DNA of 64,000 nt from Atopobiaceae bacterium (GCA_017533825.1 JAFWIE010000070.1:20257-84256), one strand, 5' to 3'; counted from the first letter of the stretch, positions 27,003-36,544 are shown. Made by a program: numbers and translations. The notes: generated from the letters alone by a model not told the origin.

Positions 27003-27176
27003 AACGTTCCTCCTATGCTTTAACAATTGAGCATAACGAGCCTAATCCATTGGTTGCCTTGGCACAAGCAAATCGAGAAAAGCTCACCGATACCTGGAAG
27101 TGCGAGTTCCTCATTCCGTGTAAAGTGTCTCCTACGGAGGATTATCACGTTGGTGGCTGCGAATAGGGAGTGTCCG

Positions 27177-28106
27177 ATGTTGCAGGGGGCGATTGAGAGA
27201 GTCCGAGGCATCGCGTCCAAGGTCATGGACCTTGTGCCCGTAAGGTTCGTCACGCGCGTCCTCAAGAAGTCGTCTGCAAACCGCGTCGGCGCATACTCCG
27301 CCCAGATTGCCTTCTACATCTTGATGACGGTGTTCCCGATGGTCATCCTCTTCCTCCAGCTCATCAAGGTTGCCCCCATGAGCCAAGAGTCCATCCTCTA
27401 TGCCATCGACAACGTCTTTCCTGACTACCTGCTGACCACGCTGCATGAGCTGCTTCAGGAGGTCTACTCCGCCTCCACCGGGCTCGTGCCCATCACCATC
27501 ATCACGATGCTATGGACCATCTCCAAAGTCATGCACGCCATGACGCAGGGACTCGACACCATATGCACCACCGAGGATGCACGGAACTGGATGGTGGTGC
27601 GCTTCTGGTCAATCCTTTGCACCGGTCTGGTGTTTGCGATCGCGGTGGTAGTTGCCGCAAGCTTCATCGGATGGCGGCCCCTCAAGATCTTCCTCATCCG
27701 TCACCGACCCCAAGGAATGTCCCTTTCTGGGTTCTCAGATGCCATCGACGTAATCTACACCATGGTGATCGGGGTGCTGTCCCTCTCATTCCTCTACAAA
27801 ATCTTGCCCCGACGAAAGCTCCGCTTCGTCGCGCAGTTCCCCGGTGCCCTCTTTACGGTTTTTGCCATCATGCTGCTGTCGAATGCGCTCTCCATCTACG
27901 TGGGTCGCTACAATGGCTTTTCCGCCTACGGCAGCCTGACCACGCTCACGCTCGCGATGTTCTGGTTATACTTCAGCTGTTACTTCCTCATGATGGGAGC
28001 CGTCATCAACGAGGTCCTGCAGGAGTTCGGAGCACATCTGTCGCAGCGTTGGGGACCGGCAAAGAGGCGCGCTCGCAAAGCGATCGGCCCGAACGAGGGT
28101 GCCTAG
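27177..28106 (+). CDS. YihY/BrkB-family membrane protein
   Basis: The 309-residue inner-membrane protein has about six hydrophobic helices, beginning FYILMTVFPMVILFLQLI after a basic N-terminus. The GAYSAQIAFYILMTVFP and YGSLTTLTLAMFWLYF segments are typical of the YihY family (PF03631), once misnamed RNase BN. Its role is unknown. The ATG at 27177 has AGGGAG; a TTG at about 27150 with GGAGG would add nine residues. Confidence 0.88.
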   Translation: MLQGAIERVRGIASKVMDLVPVRFVTRVLKKSSANRVGAYSAQIAFYILMTVFPMVILFLQLIKVAPMSQESILYAIDNVFPDYLLTTLHELLQEVYSASTGLVPITIITMLWTISKVMHAMTQGLDTICTTEDARNWMVVRFWSILCTGLVFAIAVVVAASFIGWRPLKIFLIRHRPQGMSLSGFSDAIDVIYTMVIGVLSLSFLYKILPRRKLRFVAQFPGALFTVFAIMLLSNALSIYVGRYNGFSAYGSLTTLTLAMFWLYFSCYFLMMGAVINEVLQEFGAHLSQRWGPAKRRARKAIGPNEGA

Positions 28107-28132
28107 CCACGAACGAGTTGTTCTCCAGGTGT

Positions 28133-29308
28133 TTAGTCGTTTTGGGCTGAGTCCTCCTGCGGCGAGTAGATGGAGTAAGGCAGCACAATCATGCGCTCAC
28201 GTCCGAACTCGGTGTCGCGCGGATAGGAGTCCATACCTTCAAACAGGTCCTTACCGTTCTTGGCGTTCTCGGTCATCTGAGCGATGCAGTCGGCCATCGC
28301 CTGGGCATCCTGCGCGATGGTTCCCGTCATGATTCCCTCCGCAATGAGCTCGCGACCGGCGGCGGACGCGTCGACGCCAAAGACGGGTATGGTCGTGCTG
28401 CCGTGGGTGCCAAGGTTGTAGCCGAAGGTCTGCAGGGCATCGATGGCGCCCTCGGCCATCGAATCGCTGTTGGCGATTACGAGCTCGATCATGTTGCCGC
28501 TCTCCTCGTTGTAGTGCACGAGGTTTGTCGTCATGTAGCTCTCGGCGGACTCCCTCGTCCACGAGCCGGTGAGGTCGAGCTGGAACTTGTCGACGCTCGT
28601 GGGGTCGAAGTAGGTCAGGACGGGGTAGCCCGCACGCTCCAGGATGGCGTTGGCATCCTCGACGGAGTAGACGGTTCGGTAGATGGCTTCGGCGTTGGCG
28701 GCCTCGCCCTTGAACATCGCGTAGGAGATGCGACCGTCGCCGTTGAGGTCGACCTCGTCATAGTGCTCCGTGAGGTACTCGCCGATCATCTTGCCCTGGA
28801 GGTGTCCTGCCTCGGCAGAGTCAGTACCCACAAAGGCCACATTGTCGTAGTAGTCGAGGATGACGCCCTCATAGCCTTCCTCCTCGATGGGGCGATTGAA
28901 GAACACTAGGGGGATGTGCGCGGATGCGGCCTTCTGACAAATCACGTCGGTGCGCTCGGCACTGCCACTGTTGACGATGTTGACGATCAGGATGGACGCG
29001 CCATCGGCGATGGCCTTGTCTATCTGGGTGTTCTGCGCAATCTGGTCATGGTTCGCGTCATACTCATGGTAGGTAATGCGCTTTGAGGCGAGGTCGGCTG
29101 TCAGGGCGTTGCGCACCGAACCTATGTACACGTCGTCGTAGTCGTAGTAGAAGACGGAAGCCACGAAGTCTTCGACGGGAGCGCCCGACGATGACGAGCC
29201 GTTGCGTGCGGACGTCTGCGCGCAGGCACTGAGCATGAGGCAGATGATGGACACGAGCGCTGTGGCAAGCAAGAGATAAATGGGCGGTGTGCGCCTTGTA
29301 CGTTGCAT
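28133..29308 (-). CDS. Sugar-binding lipoprotein (MglB-like)
   Basis: The 391-residue protein has a signal peptide ending in the lipobox LMLSAC and a type I periplasmic-binding fold. The calcium-binding EF-hand-like loop DLNGDGRISY is typical of galactose/glucose-binding MglB, as are VASVFYYDYDDVYIG and FNRPIEEEGYEGVILD. It should deliver galactose or glucose to an ABC importer or act as a chemosensor, but no permease or ATPase genes are next to it. It lies between a YihY gene (convergent, 26 nt away) and decayed sequence. Confidence 0.88.
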   Translation of the reverse strand: MQRTRRTPPIYLLLATALVSIICLMLSACAQTSARNGSSSSGAPVEDFVASVFYYDYDDVYIGSVRNALTADLASKRITYHEYDANHDQIAQNTQIDKAIADGASILIVNIVNSGSAERTDVICQKAASAHIPLVFFNRPIEEEGYEGVILDYYDNVAFVGTDSAEAGHLQGKMIGEYLTEHYDEVDLNGDGRISYAMFKGEAANAEAIYRTVYSVEDANAILERAGYPVLTYFDPTSVDKFQLDLTGSWTRESAESYMTTNLVHYNEESGNMIELVIANSDSMAEGAIDALQTFGYNLGTHGSTTIPVFGVDASAAGRELIAEGIMTGTIAQDAQAMADCIAQMTENAKNGKDLFEGMDSYPRDTEFGRERMIVLPYSIYSPQEDSAQND

Positions 29309-29339
29309 GCGTGACTCCCCTCCAACGTACGCTCCTGGC

Positions 29340-29770
29340 TTCCATTATCCGTCATTGCGTGCTTTTTTGAGGCGTCTTTGGCGGATTGGTCGAGGGAGGT
29401 GACGAGGGGGCAGAAGGTGTTGTCACGTTACCATGCCGTAATACCCTCGCGAGAGTTCATCGCCATGTAGCATCGCCTTGAGCGTGCGCTCGACGGCCTT
29501 GAGCGCCTCATTCTTCACGTTCGCGACAGGCGCGGTGCAGTCCCTGTTTGACTAGTAGTCGTAGGTCACCATGCCTTTGAAGCCTGACCTCGTCACCTGT
29601 CCGTAGCAATGACGGTGGCAGTCCCCGCATTGACGTTGTTCTTGTAGGACACGTCGAAGTCGACCCTCGCACCAGTGGCGTTTTGTCGATCGTGACCATC
29701 ACCGCTGGGATTAACCCACGGCCCATATACACAAGACCGTCCGCCGAAACGGACAAAATCGTATTATCCG
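29340..29770 (-). pseudogene. Remnant of a secreted surface protein with Ig-like repeat
   Basis: Translating the minus strand across two frame changes and one stop gives pieces of one protein: VMVTIDKTPLV, then VDFDVSYKNNVNAGTATVIAT, then GQVTRSGFKGMVTYDY. The NVNAGTATV-type core is characteristic of repeats in large actinobacterial and firmicute surface proteins. Downstream, a frame reading VKNEALKAVERTLKAML is followed by a Pro/Ser/Thr-rich stretch (TPSAPSSPPSTNPPKTP), as in cell-wall linkers. No single frame covers the region, so the gene is decayed. A second fragment lies at 30835-30939. Confidence 0.6.
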
Positions 29771-30056
29771 CAGCTGCACAAATGGCATCCTTGTACGACT
29801 TCGACCGAGCACAAGAATGGGCTTTATAGCCACCAATAAGGACGCTTCAACCAGCCGCAATGCGTATGTAGGGTACCGACATTCAAGAAGCGCCCAACTC
29901 TAATGGGGCCTTTTCGACTGAAGCTCTTACGCTTGACTCAAAGCGTTATCCTCTAGCAAGAATCACAGCAAAGAATTACGATATTTAGCGTCAGACCGAC
30001 TCGAAAGGACGTTGTATGGGACACGTCACGGAATCAAATGAGTTAAGGAGGTCGCC
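29771..30056. other. Noncoding stretch upstream of the YhhN gene
   Basis: About 290 bp of lower-G+C sequence between the surface-protein remnant and the YhhN gene. Only the SD (TTAAGGAGGTCGCC) at its right end is clear. No further structure was found. Confidence 0.5.
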
Positions 30057-30728
30057 ATGTCGTATCTGCCCATCTGCCTTCTGTGCCTTGTATTGGTCGC
30101 AGCATTCCTCTACGTGGAGGTGCGCAAGCAATACGTCTTTGCGGCGGCGCTCAAAGGTGCCGCATCCGCATGCTTCGTCGTGCTGGGGTTTCTCTCGGCA
30201 GGATTGGCGAGTGAGCCAATGCCAGCGCGCTTTACTGTAATCGGTCTCGTACTTGGCGCGGTGGCCGACGTTCTGCTTGCGCTCCGCTATGTCTTCCCCA
30301 AGCAGAAACAGCCGGTATTCCTTGCAGGAATCCTCGTCTTCCTGCTTGGGCACATCATGTATCTAGCCCCGATAGTGCCCCGCTGTCCCGTTCTTCTCGC
30401 CAGCGTGCTTGTGGGCATCGGTGCCACCGCACTGCTCATGTACTGGATCTTTGGCCGCATCACCGCGGAGCAGATCTTCAAGCTGTTCGGCATCGTGTAC
30501 ATGGGCATCGTTACCATACTCAACACCGTTGCCATCGGCACAATGCTCGCCCAGCCCACGACCTTCTCGGCCATGTTCGTGCTTGGAGCACTGTTGTTCT
30601 TGGTGAGTGACGTCGTGCTCGTTCTGAACACCTTCGGACCACGCGAGCGCCTCGAGATGCGCATCGCAAACATCTCGCTCTACTACCTTGCCCAACTCCT
30701 CATCGCACTCACCCTACAGGTGCTGTAA
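30057..30728 (+). CDS. YhhN/lysoplasmalogenase-like membrane protein
   Basis: The 223-residue protein has about eight hydrophobic helices. The pattern GLVLGAVADVLLAL, FLAGILVFLLGHIMYL and LGALLFLVSDVVLVLN matches the YhhN family (PF07947), whose animal member TMEM86 hydrolyses lysoplasmalogens. Plasmalogens occur in some anaerobic actinobacteria, so a lipid role is possible but inferred. The ATG follows a strong AAGGAGG. It is flanked on both sides by decayed surface-protein fragments. Confidence 0.88.
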   Translation: MSYLPICLLCLVLVAAFLYVEVRKQYVFAAALKGAASACFVVLGFLSAGLASEPMPARFTVIGLVLGAVADVLLALRYVFPKQKQPVFLAGILVFLLGHIMYLAPIVPRCPVLLASVLVGIGATALLMYWIFGRITAEQIFKLFGIVYMGIVTILNTVAIGTMLAQPTTFSAMFVLGALLFLVSDVVLVLNTFGPRERLEMRIANISLYYLAQLLIALTLQVL

Positions 30729-30753
30729 GCATCACGCGCCACAAAAGGGACTA

Positions 30754-30814
30754 CCACAAAGGGGACTGTCCTCCGCCTGTCGTTTTGACACACGGAGGAC
30801 AGTCCCCTTTGTGG
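30754..30814. repeat. Perfect 22-bp inverted repeat (GGACAGTCCCC family)
   Basis: Arms 30754-30775 and 30793-30814 are exact reverse complements (ccacaaaggggactgtcctc and one base pair group more) with a 17-nt loop. The left flank acaaaagggacta is shared with the copy in iorA. It may also end transcription of the YhhN gene. Confidence 0.82.
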
Positions 30815-30834
30815 TCACCTGCGCGGCGCGTATG

Positions 30835-30939
30835 CTACTTGACGGTAACGGTGCAGGCCACGGTCTTGGAACCAGCCCTCCCCTTCGGCAGCACTTCTCT
30901 GACCATCCCCGTTCCTTCCAGCCATACAGTTTGACGCAT
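30835..30939 (-). pseudogene. C-terminal fragment of a surface protein
   Basis: A 34-codon minus-strand frame reads VWLEGTGMVREVLPKG and ends AGSKTVACTVTVK-stop, like the last beta-strands of a bacterial Ig-like (Big) domain. There is no usable start signal and the frame is closed just upstream. It is interpreted as a leftover of a surface protein, perhaps related to the remnant at 29340-29770. Confidence 0.4.
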
Positions 30940-31135
30940 ACCTATTTCAGTTTAGCGATTTCTTCATCCCTCAACAGAGGGTATTCGCCAGCATGTCAAG
31001 CCACATCGAAAGCAAACGGGAGACGAGCAACAAGCCCGCCTCCCGTTCAATCATGAACTCTTACCTCAGCCTGCCGATGACATGTCGACTCGTATCCGAG
31101 CCAGCGTTCAATCGGCAGGCCAAATCCTCAACTGC

Positions 31136-32635
31136 CTAGTCCAGATCCTCGCCGTTGGACTCGATAACCTTCTTGTACCAGAAGTACGAATCCTTGAGAT
31201 AGCGCTTCATCGTGCCCTGGCCATAGTTGTCGGCGTCAACGTAAATCTGGCCATAGCGCTTGGCCATCTCGCCCTCGCCGTTAGACACCATATCCACGCA
31301 GCCCCAGTACAGGTAGCCCATCAGAGGAATGCCGTCGAGCTCGACCGCATCCTTCATGCTCTTGATATTGGCGCGCATGTAGGCGATGCGATAGTCGTCG
31401 TGCACGGTGTCGTCAACGAACTCGTCGTTCCAGCCGATGCCGCTCTCGACGCACCACAGGTCGCAGTGATAGCGGTTGTACAGCATGTTGAGCGTGATGC
31501 GCTGCGTTTGCGGGTCGGTCGCCCAGCCCCATGCGTTGGTCTCCAAATACGGATTGGCGACCATGCCGGCCGCACCGCCATTGCCCTCTCCGGCCTCAAG
31601 GTCGTCATCCGTATGGGTAGTGATGACGCTCGAGCCATACAGCGAGAAGCTCAGGAAGTCGCACGTGCCCTCCTTGAGAATCTCCAGATCGCCCGGCAGG
31701 ATCGGGAGCTTGACACCCTCGCGCTCGTACTCAGCGAGCTTGTACTGCGGATAGAAGCCAAGCATCTGGACGTCGGAGTAGAACAGCTTGACGTCGTTCG
31801 CCTTCATTGCGGCCACTTGGTCATCGGGATCGCAGGTGTAGGCATACACGGGACCTGCCGCGAGCATCATGCCGATGCGCAGGTTGGGCCAGTACTTGTG
31901 GGCAGCGATGACCGTCTTTGCCGAGGCGAGGAACTGGTGATACGTGGCGTTGGCAACCTGCTGCGGTTTGTCGCCATGGATGAGGCCAGCCGTCACGAAC
32001 GGAGCTTCCTCGATGCAGTTGATCTCGTTGAAGGTGAGATAGTAGGTGACCAGACCGTCGAAAGCCTCGAAGCAGGTAGTGGCGTACTTGACGAAGCAGT
32101 CCACCAGGTAGCGACTGTCGAAGCCGTTGAAGCGATTGGCAAGGCTCAGGGGGTTCTCGTAGTGGTCAAGCGTCACGAGCGGCTCGATGCCATACTTGCG
32201 GCACTCCTCGAACACGCCGCGGTAGAAGTCGATGCCTTCCTGGTTGGGCTCGGGATCGTCTCCGTTCGGGAAGATGCGGCTCCACTTGAGCGAGAAGCGC
32301 AGGCAGTTGAAGCCCTCCTCGGCACACAGGCGGATGTCCTCCTTGTAGTGATGATAGAAGTCGGAGGCAATGTGGCTGGGATAATAGATGTCTGGATCGT
32401 CTACCAAGCAAACCTGTGCACCTTCGGGGAGGTTACGCACGGGGCTGTGGAAGCACAGCGGTAACTTGTCCACCGACCCATCCGGCATGCGGAACGTCAC
32501 CTGACGAGGCACCTTGTGCGCGCCATTGGTCATGCAGTCAGCAGTGGAAAGGCCCGCGCCGCCTTCGAAGACGCCGCCTTCGTACTGATTCGATGCGGTT
32601 GCGCCGCCCCAGAAGAAGTCCTTGCTAAATGGCAT
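31136..32635 (-). CDS. GH1 glycosidase (phospho-beta-glycosidase type), second copy
   Basis: The 499-residue protein starts MPFSKDFFWGGATASNQYEGG, a GH1 N-terminal signature. The acid/base Glu is in TFNEIN. The nucleophile region reads VESGIGWND, so the usual ENG is ESG while the Glu is kept. The tail SYFWYKKVI matches phospho-glucosidases. An insert of about 35 residues (KVPRQVTFRMPDG and after) follows the N-terminal motif. It differs clearly from the copy at 24942-26363. The ATG at 32635 has AAAGGGG upstream; the frame is open to 32764. Confidence 0.9.
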   Translation of the reverse strand: MPFSKDFFWGGATASNQYEGGVFEGGAGLSTADCMTNGAHKVPRQVTFRMPDGSVDKLPLCFHSPVRNLPEGAQVCLVDDPDIYYPSHIASDFYHHYKEDIRLCAEEGFNCLRFSLKWSRIFPNGDDPEPNQEGIDFYRGVFEECRKYGIEPLVTLDHYENPLSLANRFNGFDSRYLVDCFVKYATTCFEAFDGLVTYYLTFNEINCIEEAPFVTAGLIHGDKPQQVANATYHQFLASAKTVIAAHKYWPNLRIGMMLAAGPVYAYTCDPDDQVAAMKANDVKLFYSDVQMLGFYPQYKLAEYEREGVKLPILPGDLEILKEGTCDFLSFSLYGSSVITTHTDDDLEAGEGNGGAAGMVANPYLETNAWGWATDPQTQRITLNMLYNRYHCDLWCVESGIGWNDEFVDDTVHDDYRIAYMRANIKSMKDAVELDGIPLMGYLYWGCVDMVSNGEGEMAKRYGQIYVDADNYGQGTMKRYLKDSYFWYKKVIESNGEDLD

Positions 32636-32751
32636 ACAGAGCCCCTTTCTCTGATGTTTTATCACACAGTTTCGTAGTATACGGCTTTGCAGATGGAAAG
32701 CGGTGCCTGCAGAAGCGAACGGGCGTAATCGCGCCACGGAGGGCAGCACGG

Positions 32752-32791
32752 GGACGGCCCCCAAGGCGCTTGAACACCTTAGGGGCCGTCC
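32752..32791 (-). terminator. Hairpin after the nucleoside permease gene
   Basis: The arms ggacggcccc (32752-32761) and ggggccgtcc (32782-32791) pair perfectly, with an inner aagg/cctt pairing. It lies 27 nt past the permease stop. There is no long U-run. Confidence 0.65.
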
Positions 32792-32818
32792 TCTGAATGG
32801 TTGGGATTGTACGTCGCG

Positions 32819-33709
32819 CTATCGACTGCCCTTGACGTAGGGAACGCCGTCCGCCTTCGGTGCGACCGAGCGACCCACAAAGAGCACGAGCACGATGATG
32901 GTCATCGCGTACGGCAGCATAGAGAGAATCTGGCTCGGCACCACAAAGTCGCCGCCGCCAAGCAAGATGACGAGTGCCTGTGTAAAGCCGAAGAGCAGGC
33001 ATGCGCCATACGCACCGAACGGATGCCACTTTCCGAAGATGACCGCAGCCATGGCAATGAAGCCGTGGCCAGAGATAGCCGTCTGGGTAAACTGGCTGAT
33101 GATGGCGATGGTCATCGACGCGCCACCGAACCCAGCGAACATTCCGCTGATGAGCACGCACGCATAGCGCACCTTGTACACGTCGATACCCAAGGTGTCG
33201 GCCGCCTGCGGATGCTCGCCCACGGCACGGATGCGCAAGCCCCACTTGGTCTTGTATAAGACGAACCACATGATGGCCGCGAAGATGAGCGCAATGAGCG
33301 TGGTCACGTTGAGGCTCATGTGCCCGTGCACAACGCCGGGCAGCTTTGGTGCGATGGGACTCATGGCAGCGCCCTCAAAGAGCTGTCGGCATGCAAAGAG
33401 CGCGATACCAGGGGCCAGCAAATTGATAGCAACACCCGAGATGGTTTGGTCGGCAGCAAAGCTCACCGACGCCACCGCATGCAGCAGCGCCACGATTGCG
33501 CCACAGATGCCCGCCATCAGGAAGCCAATCCAAGGATTGCCAGTGAAGTAGCTACCGGCAGCAGCTGCGATGGCACCGATGACCATCATGCCTTCGATGC
33601 CGATGTTCGTCACGCCAGAGCGTTCGGAGATCACGCCACCAAGCGCACCAAATACAAGCGGCGTCGAGTACATGAGCGTAATGCTCAGAAGCAATATGAA
33701 GCTATCCAT
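32819..33709 (-). CDS. Nucleoside ABC transporter permease (NupQ-like)
   Basis: The 296-residue membrane protein (MDSFILLLSITLMYSTPLVFGALGG) belongs to the branched permease family used by BMP-type nucleoside importers. It has SGVTNIGIEGMMVIGA, RAVGEHPQAADTLGID (the cytoplasmic loop that contacts the ATPase) and about eight hydrophobic helices. The ATG at 33709 is 1 nt after the stop of the first permease gene, so the start is clear despite the frame being open to 33889. It pairs with the 384-residue permease in one importer. Confidence 0.9.
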   Translation of the reverse strand: MDSFILLLSITLMYSTPLVFGALGGVISERSGVTNIGIEGMMVIGAIAAAAGSYFTGNPWIGFLMAGICGAIVALLHAVASVSFAADQTISGVAINLLAPGIALFACRQLFEGAAMSPIAPKLPGVVHGHMSLNVTTLIALIFAAIMWFVLYKTKWGLRIRAVGEHPQAADTLGIDVYKVRYACVLISGMFAGFGGASMTIAIISQFTQTAISGHGFIAMAAVIFGKWHPFGAYGACLLFGFTQALVILLGGGDFVVPSQILSMLPYAMTIIVLVLFVGRSVAPKADGVPYVKGSR

Positions 33710-33710
33710 C

Positions 33711-34865
33711 CTATGCCTCCCCTGCCTTCGTGCCGTTTGCGAGCTCTTTGGCCTCGCGACGTTGCTTGATCTTGTCTGCAAAGTACGGCGCGATGCCTGG
33801 CAGCGCCGTAAAGAAGACGATGGTGCCAATCGTGATGTTGATAATGTCTGAGGGTACGCCGAGTGCCTGCTGCACTGACATGCCGCCATAGATCAGCGCG
33901 GCAAACATGATGCTCGCGGGGATGCAACCGATAGGCGCACAACCGGCGATGAAGGCCACCGACATGCCATTGAATCCGTAGCCTTCCATGGCGGCGAGCA
34001 ACGTGATGGTGTGTGGCGAGGTGCCCGTAATAGCCAGGGCGCCAGCAAAGCCGCTTATGCCACCTGCGATGAGCATGGAAAGCACGATGTTGGACTCGAC
34101 GGAGATGCCACTGAAGCGCGCTGCATCACGGTTGAAGCCAACGGCACGAAGCTCGTATCCCAGCTTGGTCCTCGTGAGGACCCAGCTGATGAGTACGGCC
34201 ACGAGGACGGCAATGATGAATCCAGCGTTGAGGTCCGTCTTGAGCAGGACCTCACGCAGCCAAGGCATGCCCGCAAGGAACTCCTTGCCAGCTTCCGACT
34301 TCTTCCAGGAGCCCAGAATCATGGTATAGCTCGAAGGATTGACGGGCAGTGCGCTCTGGGAGTTTGGCTTGTGGAAAGTATTGCTCATTACCACGAAGTT
34401 GCAGAGATAGAACGCAATCCAGTTGCACATGATGGAGGTGATGACCTCATGGATGCCGAAGCGTGCCTTGAGCCATCCCACGAAGGCGCCGAGCGCCGCA
34501 CCACCTGCAATGCCCGAAAGCAGCACCACCGGAACTTGAAGCGGCATGGGCAGGTTGAGCTTCACGCCCACTATGGTCGCAAGCACGGTCCCTAGTATGT
34601 ACTGGCCCTCTGCACCGATGTTGAAGAGGCCGGTCTTGAAGGCGAACGCAACCGAGACACCCGTGAGCAGGATGGGCGTCGCCTTGATAAAGACGTTCGT
34701 GATGTACTTGGGCCTACCGAAGGCGCCAGTGATGAGCGCCGCAAACGAAGCGATTGGATCGTAGCCCGCAGCGATAAGCACGATGGCTGCGACAAGCAGG
34801 CCGATGAGCACGGCAATTGCGGCCGCCGCAAAGCGCCCGCGTAGAAACTTCTCGAGCCCTCTCAC
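33711..34865 (-). CDS. Nucleoside ABC transporter permease (NupP-like)
   Basis: The 384-residue membrane protein has FKTGLFNIGAEGQYILG near the N-terminus and the ATPase-contact loop RAVGFNRDAARFSGI, with about ten hydrophobic helices. It is the larger of two permeases in a BMP-dependent nucleoside importer. It starts with GTG at 34865, which overlaps the TGA stop of the ATPase gene (GTGA), so translation is coupled. Confidence 0.9.
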   Translation of the reverse strand: MRGLEKFLRGRFAAAAIAVLIGLLVAAIVLIAAGYDPIASFAALITGAFGRPKYITNVFIKATPILLTGVSVAFAFKTGLFNIGAEGQYILGTVLATIVGVKLNLPMPLQVPVVLLSGIAGGAALGAFVGWLKARFGIHEVITSIMCNWIAFYLCNFVVMSNTFHKPNSQSALPVNPSSYTMILGSWKKSEAGKEFLAGMPWLREVLLKTDLNAGFIIAVLVAVLISWVLTRTKLGYELRAVGFNRDAARFSGISVESNIVLSMLIAGGISGFAGALAITGTSPHTITLLAAMEGYGFNGMSVAFIAGCAPIGCIPASIMFAALIYGGMSVQQALGVPSDIINITIGTIVFFTALPGIAPYFADKIKQRREAKELANGTKAGEA

Positions 34866-36391
34866 TTGAGCTCACCTCCCGCCATGAGTAGACCAAGTTG
34901 GTTCTCGTCCACGGTGCCTTGGGGAAAGGTACCCACGATCTTGCCGTGATAAATGACGGCAATGGTGTCCGACACGTCCATGACTTCGTCGAGCTCGAAG
35001 GAGATAAGCAGGATGGCCGTGCCGCGGTCGCGCTCAGCAATGAGTGTCTTGTGCACAAACTCGATCGCGCCAACATCCAATCCACGCGTGGGCTGGAAGG
35101 CGATGAGCAAGTCCGGCTCGGACGAGACCATGCGGGCGATAATCGCCTTCTGCTGATTGCCACCCGAAAGCCCGCTCATCCGCTCATCCTCGCAGCCATC
35201 TGGTCGGATGTCGAACCGCTTGATGAGCTCACGCGTGTACTCACGCAGCTTTGCGTAGTCAAGCGTGATTCCCGAACCGAATTCCGTATCCACGTGGCGT
35301 TCAAGCACGGTATTCTCGCTGACGGCAAAGGGCAAAACCAAGCCCCACCGATGCCTGTCGGAGGGAATGGTGGCAACTCCTGCCTCGAAGGTATTACGCG
35401 GGGTCTTGTTGGTGAGCTCGATGCCCTTCATCTTGATGGTTCCGGACTCGCTGTGTGCGAGATTGGTTATGGCGTCTACCAGCTCTTGTTGACCGTTGCC
35501 ATCAATGCCGGCAATGCCCACGATCTCGCCCGCACGCACGTCGAGATTGAGCTCGCGCACCTGCTCGATGCCACGCTCGTCCTTTACCGTGAGGCCCCGT
35601 ATCTCGAGCATCACGTCACCGGGATGGGCGGGCGTCTTTTCCACCGTGAGGTTAACGTTGCGCCCAACCATCTTTGATGCGAGCTCAGTCTCGCTCGAGT
35701 TCTTAACGTCCACCACACCCATGTACACACCGCGACGAATGATGGAGCATTCGTCGGCCGACTGCATGATCTCCTTGAGCTTGTGGGTAATGATGATGAT
35801 CGTCTTGCCCTTGGCGATAAGGTCGTGCATGATCTCGATGAGCTTCTCGATCTCCTGCGGGGTGAGGACTGCCGTCGGCTCGTCGAGGATGAGAACCTCG
35901 GCACCGCGGTACAGCGCCTTTAGGATCTCCACACGCTGCTGCATGCCAACCGTGATGTCTTCGATCTTTGCGTCGGGATCAACGTCGAAGCCGTACTCGT
36001 CGACGAGGGCCATGACCTCCTCGCGGGCTTTGCGCATGTCGAGCACGCCTACCGCACCGCACACCTCGTCACCTAGGATGATGTTTTCGGTAACCGTGAA
36101 GTTCTCCACCAGCATGAAGTGTTGATGGACCATGCCGATGCCGTGCTTGATGGCCTCGGTCGGGTTCGTGATGGTCGCCTTCTCCCCGCCCATAAAAATA
36201 TCACCCTCGTCGGCCTGATACAGACCGTAGAGGATGTTCATGAGCGTCGTCTTCCCTGCTCCGTTCTCGCCAAGAATGGCATGAACCGTCTGTTTGCGCA
36301 CATCCAAGTCCACGTGATCCAAGGCGGTATAGGCACCGAATCGCTTAACGATGCCATGCATCTGCACCGCGTAATCGGAGCTAACCTCCAT
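34862..36391 (-). CDS. Nucleoside ABC transporter ATPase with two ABC domains (NupO-like)
   Basis: The 509-residue protein has two ABC cassettes. The first has Walker A GENGAGKTT and LILDEPTAVLTP, with a signature TVGMQQRVEI in place of LSGGQ. The second has a degenerate Walker A (IDGNGQQELVD) and the signature LSGGNQQKAIIAR. This is the RbsA/MglA/NupO layout. It powers the permeases encoded downstream. The ATG at 36391 has AAAGGGAGG; the open frame to 36439 adds a non-conserved stretch. Confidence 0.94.
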   Translation of the reverse strand: MEVSSDYAVQMHGIVKRFGAYTALDHVDLDVRKQTVHAILGENGAGKTTLMNILYGLYQADEGDIFMGGEKATITNPTEAIKHGIGMVHQHFMLVENFTVTENIILGDEVCGAVGVLDMRKAREEVMALVDEYGFDVDPDAKIEDITVGMQQRVEILKALYRGAEVLILDEPTAVLTPQEIEKLIEIMHDLIAKGKTIIIITHKLKEIMQSADECSIIRRGVYMGVVDVKNSSETELASKMVGRNVNLTVEKTPAHPGDVMLEIRGLTVKDERGIEQVRELNLDVRAGEIVGIAGIDGNGQQELVDAITNLAHSESGTIKMKGIELTNKTPRNTFEAGVATIPSDRHRWGLVLPFAVSENTVLERHVDTEFGSGITLDYAKLREYTRELIKRFDIRPDGCEDERMSGLSGGNQQKAIIARMVSSEPDLLIAFQPTRGLDVGAIEFVHKTLIAERDRGTAILLISFELDEVMDVSDTIAVIYHGKIVGTFPQGTVDENQLGLLMAGGELK

Positions 36392-36437
36392 GCGCACCTC
36401 CCTTTCTCGCTCGCAGCGTGAATCACCACGTGTGTAC

Positions 36438-36443
36438 ATTATA
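36438..36443 (-). promoter_or_regulatory. Candidate -10 element of the nucleoside ABC operon
   Basis: A perfect TATAAT on the minus strand lies 47 nt before the ATPase start. The -35 at 17 nt spacing (TACCCG-like) is weak, so the promoter may need an activator. Confidence 0.45.
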
Positions 36444-36510
36444 TGAAAGAACGGCAGGTGCGGGTATAGAAATGCACTTTTTATCCGTTGGGTAAAGAAT
36501 CACACGCAAT

Positions 36511-36544
36511 GGGGCGGCCCCCAATGGACACTGGAGACCGCCCC
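36511..36544 (-). terminator. Hairpin after the BMP lipoprotein gene
   Basis: ggggcgg pairs with ccgcccc (7 bp) around a loop of about 20 nt, 27 nt past the BMP stop and ahead of the ABC ATPase promoter. Confidence 0.6.

Larger units (their letters stand above)
30729..31135. other. Intergenic region with a repeat and a gene fragment
   Basis: The 407-bp stretch holds the inverted repeat 30754-30814, the surface-protein fragment 30835-30939 and about 195 bp with no recognisable feature before the GH1 stop. Confidence 0.5.
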
